Notes under the pieces: model-generated
Told to the model about the DNA's origin: nothing
The model's input: the letters and a program-made list of their open reading frames with translations, nothing else
The model's database searches: none
In this document: positions 22,840-31,096 of the stretch, in pieces
How positions within the stretch are numbered: the stretch's first letter is position 1
Layout of the letters: every line of letters begins with the position of its first letter
Source: Elusimicrobiota bacterium
Lineage (GTDB): Bacteria > Elusimicrobiota > Elusimicrobia > JACQPE01
Assembly (NCBI GenBank): GCA_016205025.1
Contig: JACQJO010000012.1
Coordinates: forward strand, 1 to 42,637
Direction: 5' to 3'
Length of the DNA stretch: 42,637 bases
Program-made: the position numbers and the translations under genes

Positions 22840-23796
22840 TTAAGCGAGCCTATGAAACCGATCTACCCATTCGATTAGCGCGCTTCGGATACCGGGTTCA
22901 TAAGCGGTGTGGCCAGCGGCGGGAATAATCTGGAACTTGGCTTGGGGCCACTGGCGGTGCAGGGCCCAGGCCGAAGACAAAGGGCAAATCACGTCATAGC
23001 GGCCGTGAATGATCACCCCCGGAATCTTGCGCAGCCGGTGGGCGTCGGCCAACAGCTGGTCGTCGCGCTTAAACCAACAATTGTTGACAAAATAGTGGGA
23101 TTCAATGCGGGCGATCGCTTCCACGAACTTGTCCCCGCTCCATTTTTTGAAAAACTTGGGGTCGGGATTTAAAAAAAGCGTTTTCCCCTCCCAGGCCGAC
23201 CAGGCCCGCGCCGCCTCCAGCCGAATTTTTTTATTTGGGCTCGTTAAACGCTTGTAATAAGCCCGCATCATGTCTTTGCGCTCGGCCGCCGGTATCGGTT
23301 TTAAATAATCCTCCCAGAGGTCGGGAAAAAGATGATTGGCTCCCTGCTGGTAAAACCACTCAAGCTCGCTCCTGCGGCACAAAAAAATTCCGCGCAGGAT
23401 CAAAGCCTTACAGCGCTCCGGATACTTCTCGGCGTAAGCCAAGGCCAGGGTGCTGCCCCAGGAGCCGCCGAAAATGACCCATTTTTCGATCCCCAGATGC
23501 CGGCGCAGCTTTTCAATGTCGGCCACTAAATCCCAGGTGGTGTTTTCCCGCAGTTCGGCGTGCGGCGTGCTTTTGCCGCAGCCCCGCTGATCAAACATCA
23601 CCAACCGCCATTTCTTGGGATGAAAATACTGACGGTTAGAAGGGCTGGTGCCGGCGCCGGGCCCCCCATGAAGATAAAGAACGGGTTTGCCCTTAGGATT
23701 GCCGGACTCCTCAAAATAAATTGAGTGCAGAAGCGAAACCCGGAGTTTACCTTCCCGGTAAGCCTTTTGGGGCGGGTAAAAATTCTTTAGAGCCAT
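22840..23796 (-). CDS. pip: Proline iminopeptidase (peptidase S33)
   Basis: 318 residues. It has the L-H-G-G-P-G-A-G oxyanion loop, F-D-Q-R-G-C-G-K-S, and G-G-S-W-G-S-T-L-A-L with the nucleophile serine. D in G-R-Y-D-V-I-C-P and H in A-A-G-H-T-A-Y complete the triad. Proline iminopeptidase members carry exactly this H-G-G-P-G and G-G-S-W-G-S combination and are about 315 residues. It removes N-terminal proline from peptides in the cytoplasm. It is followed by a strong hairpin and preceded by a tRNA-Asp on the same strand, so it probably has its own promoter in the few bases between or is transcribed with the tRNA. Confidence 0.95.
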   Translation of the reverse strand: MALKNFYPPQKAYREGKLRVSLLHSIYFEESGNPKGKPVLYLHGGPGAGTSPSNRQYFHPKKWRLVMFDQRGCGKSTPHAELRENTTWDLVADIEKLRRHLGIEKWVIFGGSWGSTLALAYAEKYPERCKALILRGIFLCRRSELEWFYQQGANHLFPDLWEDYLKPIPAAERKDMMRAYYKRLTSPNKKIRLEAARAWSAWEGKTLFLNPDPKFFKKWSGDKFVEAIARIESHYFVNNCWFKRDDQLLADAHRLRKIPGVIIHGRYDVICPLSSAWALHRQWPQAKFQIIPAAGHTAYEPGIRSALIEWVDRFHRLA

Positions 23797-23803
23797 GGGT
23801 TAC

Positions 23804-23881
23804 TGGCGGGGTCGACGGGATTTGAACCCGCGGTCTCTGCCTTGACAGGGCAGCGTGTTAACCGGGCTACACCACGACCCC
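23804..23881 (-). tRNA. tRNA-Asp (GTC)
   Basis: The minus strand folds as a cloverleaf. Acceptor GGGGTCG pairs with CGACCCC. The anticodon stem TGCCC/GGGCA-type encloses loop CTGTCAA with anticodon GTC, and the T arm reads GCGGGTTCAAATCCCGT. Discriminator G is followed by encoded CCA (TGG at 23804-23806). It lies eight bases upstream of the iminopeptidase start. Confidence 0.95.
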
Positions 23882-24012
23882 ACGAATGAATAACGCGTTG
23901 CTTATTATAAGAGAAACCCGCATGACTTCCAAATTTAGCATCTTGCCCATCCCGCATAAAAAATCCAAAATGAAATCCTACGCGTTATCGATCGTTAGTC
24001 AGGGAGGAATCC

Positions 24013-24660
24013 ATGAAAACGTCCGCCGATAAAACCGTTCTTTTGTTCGCTCTGTTATTTTCTTTTGGCTTTGCCAATCTTAATGCGCAGGAAAAGGAAA
24101 TGACCAAAACCCAAGAGGCTCCGGCGGCCTCCGCAAAACCACAAGAACCGCCGGCAAAAACCGAAACCGCAGTGCCCCCGGCCCAGGACAGCGCAAAACC
24201 GGCCGAAGCCGCTCCGGAGCCCCCCGCGCCGGCAGCGCCCCCAGCCGCTGCCGAAGTCCCGGTTCCGCCGACCCAACCGCCGGCGCCGAAAGCCCCAATC
24301 GGCTGCGCCGCGCACCCTGATGCCCTGGTGACGCTTTACCAAAACAAAACGGAACAAATGAAAAAATTCGTTCAAAAATGCGAAACCCGCCTGCGGGCTT
24401 CAGCCGAGCAGGAGGCCATGCTGCAAGCTGAAATTGATGAGGCGGCTAAAGGACAAAATGGGGCCAAAGATAAAAAAGAATCAGCCAAATACAAAAAACA
24501 GGTTGACCGCTTAAGCAAACAGCTTATGGATCTTAAAAAGGGTTCCCAAAAACTGTGCAAGGATTTAGCTTGGGAGTTAGGCGAAATCGCAAAAGAACAC
24601 ATAGGGGAGATCAGAACCGCCTTCAAAGAGGCGCAAATCAAAATGCAGACCGGCGAGTAG
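24013..24660 (+). CDS. Secreted Pro/Ala-rich coiled-coil protein
   Basis: 215 residues. Start ATG 24013 follows GGGAGGA. A signal peptide (about 1-26, ending L-N-A) leads into a proline-alanine-glutamate-rich disordered region (about 30-95), then a cysteine-containing helix and a long charged helix (about 110-215) predicted as coiled coil. The order resembles periplasmic spacer or adaptor proteins, but no family is evident. A 29-bp-arm palindrome follows it. Function unknown. Confidence 0.72.
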   Translation: MKTSADKTVLLFALLFSFGFANLNAQEKEMTKTQEAPAASAKPQEPPAKTETAVPPAQDSAKPAEAAPEPPAPAAPPAAAEVPVPPTQPPAPKAPIGCAAHPDALVTLYQNKTEQMKKFVQKCETRLRASAEQEAMLQAEIDEAAKGQNGAKDKKESAKYKKQVDRLSKQLMDLKKGSQKLCKDLAWELGEIAKEHIGEIRTAFKEAQIKMQTGE

Positions 24661-24692
24661 CGGGGACTTGCCCGGCGCTCCGTCATCCGATT

Positions 24693-24755
24693 AAAAGGCG
24701 GGGGCGCGGGGAAAATTTGTATTACCTACAAATTTTCCCCGCGCCCCCGCCTTTT
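24693..24755. repeat. Palindrome with 29-bp arms, probable terminator
   Basis: Arms 24693-24721 and 24727-24755 are perfect complements around a five-base loop (core GGCGGGGGCGCGGGGAAAAT). A T-run follows on the plus strand (24751-24757), giving a strong intrinsic terminator after the 24013 gene. Its length and perfection also match the REP-like palindromes of the window. Confidence 0.78.
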
Positions 24756-24774
24756 TTCTTAGAATGTTTTGCCC

Positions 24775-26859
24775 ATGTCTAACATTTCATCCGATCCGGG
24801 CGACCTTTATTTAGCCAGCCTGGATCAAGGCCAGGTCCCCCAATTCCTGCGCCAAGGATTCGTCAGACAGCCCCTGGGAAAAGCGGCGATCGGCAGTCTT
24901 GAGGAACTGCAAAACACCGTCCGGTCGGCTTACGATAAAGGAATTCCCATCATCGCCCGCGGTTCGGGTTCCTCCGGCTTCGGACAAGTTCTGCCCCGCT
25001 CGCGCGCGCTGATTCTTGACCTGGCCTTCTTAAACCGCATTTTGGAATTCAATCCTGATGAAAAAACGGTGCGCGTTGAAACCGGCGTGCGATGGTCCGA
25101 TCTTGACCGCTATCTGGAAAACGAAGGCTTCGCAATCGGAAGTTACCCTTCCAGTTATTACACCTCCATAGGCGGCTGGATAGCCACCGGCGGACTGGGC
25201 CTTTGCGCTTACAAGTTCGGCCATATTAAAAACCAAATCCTAGAGATTCAGGCCCTCGACTCCCGCGGACAAATCCACCGCCTGGCCCGCGGCGATGAGG
25301 AATTTGACGCCTTTTTTTCCTCGGAAGGCCAAACCGGCGTCCTCTACAGCGTCACCCTGAAAGTAAGACCGAAGCCGCAGGGGACGTTCCCGACGCTCAT
25401 CTCTTTTGACGAAACCGCGCGGGCCATGGATTTCATCCACAAACTGACGGCGACGGACTTAGATATCGTCGATTTAACCTATCTGTCGCGCGAAAAAATA
25501 ACACACATGGAGCACAATCTGCGCCAAAAAATGGTCAAAAAGGGCTCCCCGCTGGCCGAACCTCATTTTAAAGTCAAAGACAGCGTCTTCGCTCTATTTG
25601 AAAGCGCGGCCGAACTTAAAAAATACGAACAACTTTTAGCGGATTTGAACTTGGATTTAGATCGAGGGAAAAGGTTTAGCGCAGGGGAGTCACCCTTGAA
25701 CCCAGTAGAGGCAAAACCCCTCTCCTCCCTTCGGATCCTCTCCCCGCAATGCGGGGAGAGGATGGTTCTCGGGTCTGGGGGCAAGGGTGACTCCCCTGCG
25801 CTAAACCTTTACAATCGAGGGGCTCGTTTGAATCGATCCGCGGCCAGCCTGGTTTGGTTCGAACGCTTCTACCCCATGAAAGGTAAGGGCGCCGAAAATT
25901 TCTACCTGGGCAACGAGGTTTTGATCGGCCTGAAACACGCGGCCCCCTATGTCGAGCGGTTGCGGCGGATAGCGCGGGGCCGCAAGGTTCACGATCTGGC
26001 GATGGAAGCGCACATCATTAAGGAAGGGGCCTCCTGCTTATTTTTGGCTTACTACCCCGTTGCCAGAAATACGCAACGGCTGTTTTCCAGTCTCGCGGCG
26101 GCGGTTGAATTTGATTTCGCGGCTTTAAAATTTGACGGCAAAATCTACCCCATCGGGATTTACAAAACGCCTTTCCTGAACACAAGATTCCGCGCCGAAA
26201 CAATCGCCTTGATAAAAAAGGTCAAGATGAAATTCGATCCCAAAAATTTATTTAACCCCGGCAAGTTCTTCAGTTGGGGATCAGGCCTTCCCTGGCCGTC
26301 CGGTCTGGTCTGGAACCTGCTGACCAAGTTTGCGGGATTGGGCATGAGACTCTTGGCCTTGACCGCCCCGGTGCTCGATTCCGTCCTCGGGCCGTTCTTG
26401 CGGCGGCCGGAGCAAAAAATCTTGAACGCCATCGCCCATGATCCGGTGGCGCGCGCCGCTTTTGAGTGCGTTCAATGCGGGTTCTGCATCCCCATCTGCC
26501 CGGCGTACCTGGCCACCCGGGATGAAAAAACAACGGCTCGCGGCAAATTGATGCTGTATGCCGCCAAAGACCTGGCGCCGGCCGGACATTTCAAATTTTC
26601 CCCCCTCGACGCCAAGATGCTGCAGATGTGCATGCACTGCGCCGGCTGCACCAAGGTCTGTCAAAGCGAAATTGACCTGGTGCCGGCCTGGCACCGGCTT
26701 GAAACCGGCCTGGTTGAAACATTCGGGCAGCCCAGAGAGGAGATCAAAGAATTTGTCAAATCGGTTGAGGATAATCCGGAATACCACCGGCTTCTGCGCG
26801 AAGGCGCCATTGTCAAAGAAGCCCCCCGCAAACTTCCGGCCGGCGTGTCGGGCCTATGA
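24775..26859 (+). CDS. FAD-linked oxidase with C-terminal Fe-S domain (GlcD/GlpC-like)
   Basis: 694 residues from ATG 24775 (a TTG two codons upstream is less likely). Residues about 30-200 are a VAO-type FAD-binding domain (I-I-A-R-G-S-G-S-S-G-F-G, S-I-G-G-W-I-A-T-G-G-L-G). A FAD-oxidase C-terminal domain follows to about 510, ending F-D-P-K-N-L-F-N-P-G-K-F. Then come two Cys-rich ferredoxin-type motifs (C565-x2-C-x2-C-x3-CP; C619-x2-C-x2-C-x3-C). This is the layout of lactate/glycolate/alkylglycerone-phosphate-type oxidoreductases that pass electrons to an Fe-S chain. Residues about 299-349 are an in-frame palindromic element insertion. It overlaps the next gene by four bases, so it is the head of the glutamate-synthase-type operon and may supply electrons to it. 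Substrate unknown. Confidence 0.87.
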   Translation: MSNISSDPGDLYLASLDQGQVPQFLRQGFVRQPLGKAAIGSLEELQNTVRSAYDKGIPIIARGSGSSGFGQVLPRSRALILDLAFLNRILEFNPDEKTVRVETGVRWSDLDRYLENEGFAIGSYPSSYYTSIGGWIATGGLGLCAYKFGHIKNQILEIQALDSRGQIHRLARGDEEFDAFFSSEGQTGVLYSVTLKVRPKPQGTFPTLISFDETARAMDFIHKLTATDLDIVDLTYLSREKITHMEHNLRQKMVKKGSPLAEPHFKVKDSVFALFESAAELKKYEQLLADLNLDLDRGKRFSAGESPLNPVEAKPLSSLRILSPQCGERMVLGSGGKGDSPALNLYNRGARLNRSAASLVWFERFYPMKGKGAENFYLGNEVLIGLKHAAPYVERLRRIARGRKVHDLAMEAHIIKEGASCLFLAYYPVARNTQRLFSSLAAAVEFDFAALKFDGKIYPIGIYKTPFLNTRFRAETIALIKKVKMKFDPKNLFNPGKFFSWGSGLPWPSGLVWNLLTKFAGLGMRLLALTAPVLDSVLGPFLRRPEQKILNAIAHDPVARAAFECVQCGFCIPICPAYLATRDEKTTARGKLMLYAAKDLAPAGHFKFSPLDAKMLQMCMHCAGCTKVCQSEIDLVPAWHRLETGLVETFGQPREEIKEFVKSVEDNPEYHRLLREGAIVKEAPRKLPAGVSGL
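25669..25813. mobile_element. Family A palindromic element, copy A3
   Basis: A 145-bp copy inside the FAD oxidase gene, with an 8-bp duplication ATCGAGGG (25661-25668 and 25814-25821). Ends share GGTTTAGCGCAGGGGAGTCA, while the core differs from A1/A2 (CTCTCCCCGC/GCGGGGAGAG hairpin). Element plus duplication is 153 bp, 51 codons. Removing it gives D-L-D-R-G-A-R-L-N-R in frame. The peptide reads F-S-A-G-E-S-P ... G-D-S-P-A-L-N, as in A1. Confidence 0.92.
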
Positions 26860-28355
26860 GCTATAAGCGCTACCACATCGAAACGAAAACGGCGCCATTA
26901 GAAAACGCGCAAATTTTTAAGACAATCGTCAATCGAGCGGATTTCTGCATCAACTGCGGCATCTGCCAAACCGCCTGCCCCTATGACGTGCACGAACGCA
27001 ATCCTGATTATCGATCGATCAAGGGGTCAGGGGTCAGGGGTCAGGGGTCAGAAAAAGAAAATACATCCTCATTCGTCCCTCACCCCTCACCCCTCACCCC
27101 TCACCCCTTTTCTTGGATTGATCTCCCCCAAATGGCTTCGCCCAAAAACGCCAACTGCACCACCTGCTTTCACTGCGTCAATGAATGTCCGGTTGGCGCT
27201 CTGTCGCTCGCGGCCAACCCGGATTATAAAACCCACGGCGACGACTATTACCAAACTCAAAAAGTCGAGGCCATTCTATTTGAAGCCAAAACAGGAAGGG
27301 TTCCGGTGTCCGGCGCCGGGTACCGGGGTCCTTTTGCCGGCAAAGGTTTTGACGGAATCTGGACCGACATGTCCGAAATCGTGCGCCCCACTCGCGACGG
27401 CATTCATGGCCGCGAATGGATTTCAACCGCGGTTTATTTGGGCAGGCGGCCCAAGCGCCTCGCTTTGAATGGAAAAACGCAGGCGGCCCCTCGATGCCGG
27501 GAGCTTGGCGTTCCCATCATCTTCAACCAAGCGCCGCCGCCGGTCAATGACCCTGAATTAACCGCGATTCTCCTGGAAGCCGCGCAGGCTGTCGGCACGC
27601 TGGCTATTGTGGAAGGAACATCGTGGCCGGCAGGATGGGCAAGCCCGCCCGCCATTCCCTCTTTTAACGAAAAAACCTGGCTTCGGGCGCCCGAAACCAA
27701 TCCCGGACTTCTTGAACTCGATTTTTGCGACATCTACCCGGAAGACTGGCTGGGACTCTTAAAGGAAGCCAAGACTCGTTGGCCCCAAACCATTATCATC
27801 ATCAAGGTCCCGCTGGACCCCAAGCTGGCCTACTCCCTGGTTCGGTTCGCCGAAGAAGGCGTGGACGCCATTCATTTGGCGGCCACGCCCCAGGGAACAA
27901 CCAAAGAGGGCGAACATTTAACCTCGACCGTAAAAACAATCGACGAGACTCTGGTGGATCATGGCATTAGAGACGAAATTTCGATTATTGTTTCGGGCGG
28001 CATCGCGGCGGCGGACCATCTGCCCAAATTAATTCTTTGCGGCGCGGACATGGTGGCCATCGACGTGGCCTGTTTAATTGCTTTGGGAATAACAAAATTT
28101 TCAACCGAACGCGGCGCTCTCAAGCTCCAAGGCCCCTTGATGATTCCGCCCAAAACCCTGGGGGTCCAAAGAATCAAAAATCTGGTCGGCTCCTGGAGAG
28201 ACCAACTCTTGGAAATCCTGGGCGCCATGGGTATGCGCGATGTGGTTAGAATAACCGGGGATACCGGACGCATGATGCTACACGAAGATCTCGACAAAGA
28301 ATTTCGCGCTCTATTTCCGAAACCGCCAAATAACTGGGATCCGACCTATGGATAA
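26856..28355 (+). CDS. Ferredoxin-domain, FMN-domain glutamate-synthase-like protein
   Basis: 499 residues. Two 4Fe-4S motifs lie at the N-terminus (C31-x2-C34-x2-C37-x3-CP; C101-x2-C104-x2-C107-x3-CP). After residue 150 comes a TIM-barrel like the GltS FMN domain: I-K-V-P-L-D-P, G-V-D-A-I-H-L-A-A, a glycine-rich V-S-G-G-I-A-A-A-D-H phosphate-binding loop, G-A-D-M-V-A-I-D, and a tail L-G-A-M-G-M-R-D-V-V-R-I-T-G. The C-x3-C-type 3Fe-4S motif of true GltS is absent, so it is a divergent paralogue of the next gene (28348). It overlaps that gene and the previous one. Residues about 57-86 are translated from a G-rich/C-rich heptamer repeat (27021-27112). It may form a heteromeric redox complex with its neighbours. 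Confidence 0.8.
   Translation: MSYKRYHIETKTAPLENAQIFKTIVNRADFCINCGICQTACPYDVHERNPDYRSIKGSGVRGQGSEKENTSSFVPHPSPLTPHPFSWIDLPQMASPKNANCTTCFHCVNECPVGALSLAANPDYKTHGDDYYQTQKVEAILFEAKTGRVPVSGAGYRGPFAGKGFDGIWTDMSEIVRPTRDGIHGREWISTAVYLGRRPKRLALNGKTQAAPRCRELGVPIIFNQAPPPVNDPELTAILLEAAQAVGTLAIVEGTSWPAGWASPPAIPSFNEKTWLRAPETNPGLLELDFCDIYPEDWLGLLKEAKTRWPQTIIIIKVPLDPKLAYSLVRFAEEGVDAIHLAATPQGTTKEGEHLTSTVKTIDETLVDHGIRDEISIIVSGGIAAADHLPKLILCGADMVAIDVACLIALGITKFSTERGALKLQGPLMIPPKTLGVQRIKNLVGSWRDQLLEILGAMGMRDVVRITGDTGRMMLHEDLDKEFRALFPKPPNNWDPTYG
27021..27112. repeat. Inverted heptamer arrays translated in frame
   Basis: Left array AGGGGTC-type heptamers (27021-27051) and right array CACCCCT-type heptamers (27078-27112) are mutually complementary apart from GGGGTCA/GGGGTGA variation. 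About 30 extra residues (G-S-G-V-R-G-Q-G-S ... P-H-P-S-P-L-T-P-H-P) result between the two ferredoxin motifs. The paralogue encoded at 28348 has no such insert. GATCGATC (27013) and GATTGATC (27116) flank it but differ by one base. Confidence 0.75.
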
Positions 28356-29877
28356 CTTAAGGCAAAGCACTGCTACAACCCATAACCCACAACCTACAAC
28401 CTCGCATGCGCCGCACCACGCTTGGAAAAAAATCTCCAAATGGCGCGTGGGTTACACCAACAACTGCATTGATTGCGGCTTATGCGTTTTGGCCTGCCCC
28501 TACGGCGTACATCAACGGTTGCCCGGAACGCTAAAAATGGCCGCGCCCAAAAACTCTGGCTGCATCGGCCCCCAATGCGAAAGCATTCTTCCGGACAACT
28601 ACTGCGTCAAGCAATGCCCTTACGACGCCATCACCGTCACCCCAAACGAGGAGTTTGAGGCGCTGGGAGACCCGCGCTATACGCCGGACCTTCTGGCCAG
28701 TCTCTGGCACATGGCGGAATACGGCGAGGCGCCGCCGGAGCATCTTTATGAAAGACGAATAGGAAAATCAGGCGGCGGGTTCGACCTGATGCGGTTTAAC
28801 TTCAAGCGCCTTCGAAACGAACGCCCAACCTCCCGCGATTTAGACAACATTTCGATTTCTCTTGATCTCAACCGGCGCGCCTACGGCTCCAAAATCAAAA
28901 TTTCGGTTCCGTGGTACGGCGGCGGCATGTCCTACGGCTCGGTCAGCTTAAGCGTGATGCTGGCGCGAGCCATGGCGGCTAAGGCCTGGAACACTTTCAC
29001 CTCAACCGGCGAAGGCGGATACCCAAAAGAATTGACTCCCTATAAAGATTACATCATCACCCAGATCGCGACCGGCATGTTCGGCGTCAGGGAGGAAACC
29101 GCGGGTTGGGCCAAGATCATCGAAATCAAATACGCGCAGGGGGCCAAGCCCGGCCTAGGCGGGCACCTTTTGTCGGATAAAAACACGCCGGACGTGGCCC
29201 GCATGCGCGAAGCGGTCCCTTACACCAGTCTATTCTCCCCTTTTCCTTTCCACAGCGTTTATTCAGTGGAAGATCATAAAAAACACGTGGACTGGATGAT
29301 GACCATGGGCGGCTCGAAAATTTTAGTGTCGGCCAAGGTCTCAACGCCGACTGATGTGGATATGGTGGCGGTCGGCTGTTATTACGGCGGGGTCCACATC
29401 ATCCACCTAGACGGAAGCTACGGCGGCACCGGCGCCGCGCCGGACATTGCCAAAAAAAATATCGCCATGCCGATTGAGTACGCTATCCCCAAGGTTCACC
29501 GCTTTTTAAACGAGGAGGGCATCCGCGACGAGATCACCCTAATTGCTTCAGGCGGCATCAGGAACGCCTGGGACATGGCCAAGGCGATCGCGCTCGGAGC
29601 CGACGGCTGTGTTATCGGAACAACCGACATCGTGGCGGTCAACTGCACGCGCTGCGGCAACTGCGAAAAAGGCCGCGGCTGCCAGCACGGCATCGCCTCC
29701 ACCGACCCGGAATTCACCGAACAGATCAGCCCCGAATGGGGCGCGCAAAGAATCATCAATCTCTACAACGCCTTAAGCCTCGATCTCAAAGAAATCCTGT
29801 GGCGCCTTGGTCTAAATTCCATTCAAGAACTCCGCGGCCGCCACGATCTCCTCTATTACTTAAATGACCATCAATAG
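28348..29877 (+). CDS. Glutamate synthase, FMN-binding (GltB2-type) subunit with ferredoxin domain
   Basis: 509 residues. A ferredoxin-like N-terminus (C-I-D-C-G-L-C-V-L-A-C-P near residue 37; C-I-G-P-Q-C then C-V-K-Q-C-P) precedes the central FMN domain of archaeal-type glutamate synthase: M-S-Y-G-S-V-S, N-T-F-T-S-T-G-E-G-G, the glutamate-synthase K-Y-A-Q-G-A-K-P-G-L-G-G-H-L motif, I-S/V-S-A-K-V-S-T-P, H-L-D-G-S-Y-G-G-T-G-A-A-P, and C433-x2-C436-x2-C439-x5-C445 then G-I-A-S-T-D-P. These are substrate and FMN/3Fe-4S elements. It makes glutamate from 2-oxoglutarate and ammonia delivered by the amidotransferase part. The N-terminal 20 residues come from an ACAACC-rich tandem stretch. ATG overlaps the previous stop, and the 29864 ATG lies before its own TAG. 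Confidence 0.93.
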   Translation: MDNLRQSTATTHNPQPTTSHAPHHAWKKISKWRVGYTNNCIDCGLCVLACPYGVHQRLPGTLKMAAPKNSGCIGPQCESILPDNYCVKQCPYDAITVTPNEEFEALGDPRYTPDLLASLWHMAEYGEAPPEHLYERRIGKSGGGFDLMRFNFKRLRNERPTSRDLDNISISLDLNRRAYGSKIKISVPWYGGGMSYGSVSLSVMLARAMAAKAWNTFTSTGEGGYPKELTPYKDYIITQIATGMFGVREETAGWAKIIEIKYAQGAKPGLGGHLLSDKNTPDVARMREAVPYTSLFSPFPFHSVYSVEDHKKHVDWMMTMGGSKILVSAKVSTPTDVDMVAVGCYYGGVHIIHLDGSYGGTGAAPDIAKKNIAMPIEYAIPKVHRFLNEEGIRDEITLIASGGIRNAWDMAKAIALGADGCVIGTTDIVAVNCTRCGNCEKGRGCQHGIASTDPEFTEQISPEWGAQRIINLYNALSLDLKEILWRLGLNSIQELRGRHDLLYYLNDHQ

Positions 29878-31096
29878 AGCGATCCTTTTGGCGGCATGGC
29901 TGATGCCGAGAGGCGCGGCGGCCCAAGAGACGCCCCCGTTGGGCCCACAAGACGTCGCGCTTCTGGAAACAACCATCCGCCTGCAAGAAAAAACCGGCGC
30001 CGAGGTGTGGCCGGGATTTGATTCTTACCGCCCGGTTGTTTTGTTCTTCAACGATAACGGCCAGTTTCTTTTAAACGCCCAGACCGCTCCCTCTTATTAC
30101 CAGGTTTACAGCGCAACGGCTCCTTTCTGGAGCAAAACAAGCTGGTGGACCAAAGAATTAAGAAAGCAGGACGGCTCTTTTTTCTCCGATGACGAATTCA
30201 ACAAATCCGTCATCAACAGCGCTTATTCGAGCGAGGAAACCGGCTACCGGTTCCCCTACTCTATTTTCCTCATCGATTCCCTCGAGAGATACCGCCGCAA
30301 AGGCCATCCATGGACGGCGGAAGACTGGATGGCTATATTCTGGCACGAGGTGTTTCATGTTTATCAAGATTCCCAGTATAAGCCGGAATTAACGGCTTCG
30401 GAAAAAACGAGCATCGAACCCATCAAAAACCTGCTGGATGATCCGGTTTACCTGGAATTGCTTCAACAAGAGCAGGCCTTGATGAAAGAGGCTCTCCTGC
30501 AGCCAAAACTGCCGAAGAAAAATGAGACGGTCTGCCAAAAATACCTCCCGCAGCGCCGCCTTCGCCACGAGGGCCTTAAAATAAAGGGCCGCCAGGGCGC
30601 CCTGCAAAACGAGCTGTTTTACGAGGTTTCGGAGGGAACCGCCCGCTATGTCGAAGAGATCACGGCTTTGACCGCGGCCAAGCTTCCTGCGATTGAATTA
30701 AAAAAACTGGACGCGGGCCTTTACGGCGGTCCGGATTACAGCCGGTTTCAAAAATTCAAAAGCCGCCCGCTTGCTTACCACTACGCCCAGGTTGATCAGT
30801 TCCCCCAAGGAACGCCCTACTACTACGTCACCGGTTTTTCCCTGGCCCTCCTTTTAGACCAGTTGGACCCGGCATGGAAGAAAGATATATTTCAAACCGA
30901 AAATTTCTTTGACGCGAAGCTTGAGTCTTACTGTCAAAAGTACCAACAAGAACTTATCGCACAAAAGCGCGCGCAGGCCAAGAAACACGCGGAAATGAAA
31001 AAACGCGCGCAACAAAAAAGACTCAAAGAAGCAAAGAATCCCGAAAATGCCAAACAACATGACCAACGACGAACTGATAATCAACTCCCGCGCTAA
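29864..31096 (+). CDS. Secreted HExxH metallopeptidase-like protein in the glutamate synthase operon
   Basis: 410 residues. The N-terminal A-I-L-L-A-A-W-L-M-P-R-G-A-A-A-Q is a signal peptide. W-H161-E162-V-F-H165-V-Y-Q is a full zinc-binding HExxH, with a plausible third ligand E257 in E-G-T-A-R-Y-V-E, so it looks like an active gluzincin of unknown family. The C-terminus (about 365-410) is a highly charged lysine/alanine helix. It starts 14 bases inside gltB2 and ends 50 bases inside the next gene, so all three are tightly coupled. An exported peptidase between two cytoplasmic glutamate synthase subunits is odd. A link to nitrogen or peptide supply is only a guess. Confidence 0.78.
   Translation: MTINRAILLAAWLMPRGAAAQETPPLGPQDVALLETTIRLQEKTGAEVWPGFDSYRPVVLFFNDNGQFLLNAQTAPSYYQVYSATAPFWSKTSWWTKELRKQDGSFFSDDEFNKSVINSAYSSEETGYRFPYSIFLIDSLERYRRKGHPWTAEDWMAIFWHEVFHVYQDSQYKPELTASEKTSIEPIKNLLDDPVYLELLQQEQALMKEALLQPKLPKKNETVCQKYLPQRRLRHEGLKIKGRQGALQNELFYEVSEGTARYVEEITALTAAKLPAIELKKLDAGLYGGPDYSRFQKFKSRPLAYHYAQVDQFPQGTPYYYVTGFSLALLLDQLDPAWKKDIFQTENFFDAKLESYCQKYQQELIAQKRAQAKKHAEMKKRAQQKRLKEAKNPENAKQHDQRRTDNQLPR

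Noticed and set aside
27021..27112. CRISPR array
   Set aside because: Heptamer runs without spacers and in inverted halves; no cas genes nearby.
27013..27123. GATCGATC/GATTGATC as a target duplication
   Set aside because: One mismatch, and insert plus repeat (103 bp) is not divisible by three although the frame is kept, so the boundaries are unsure.
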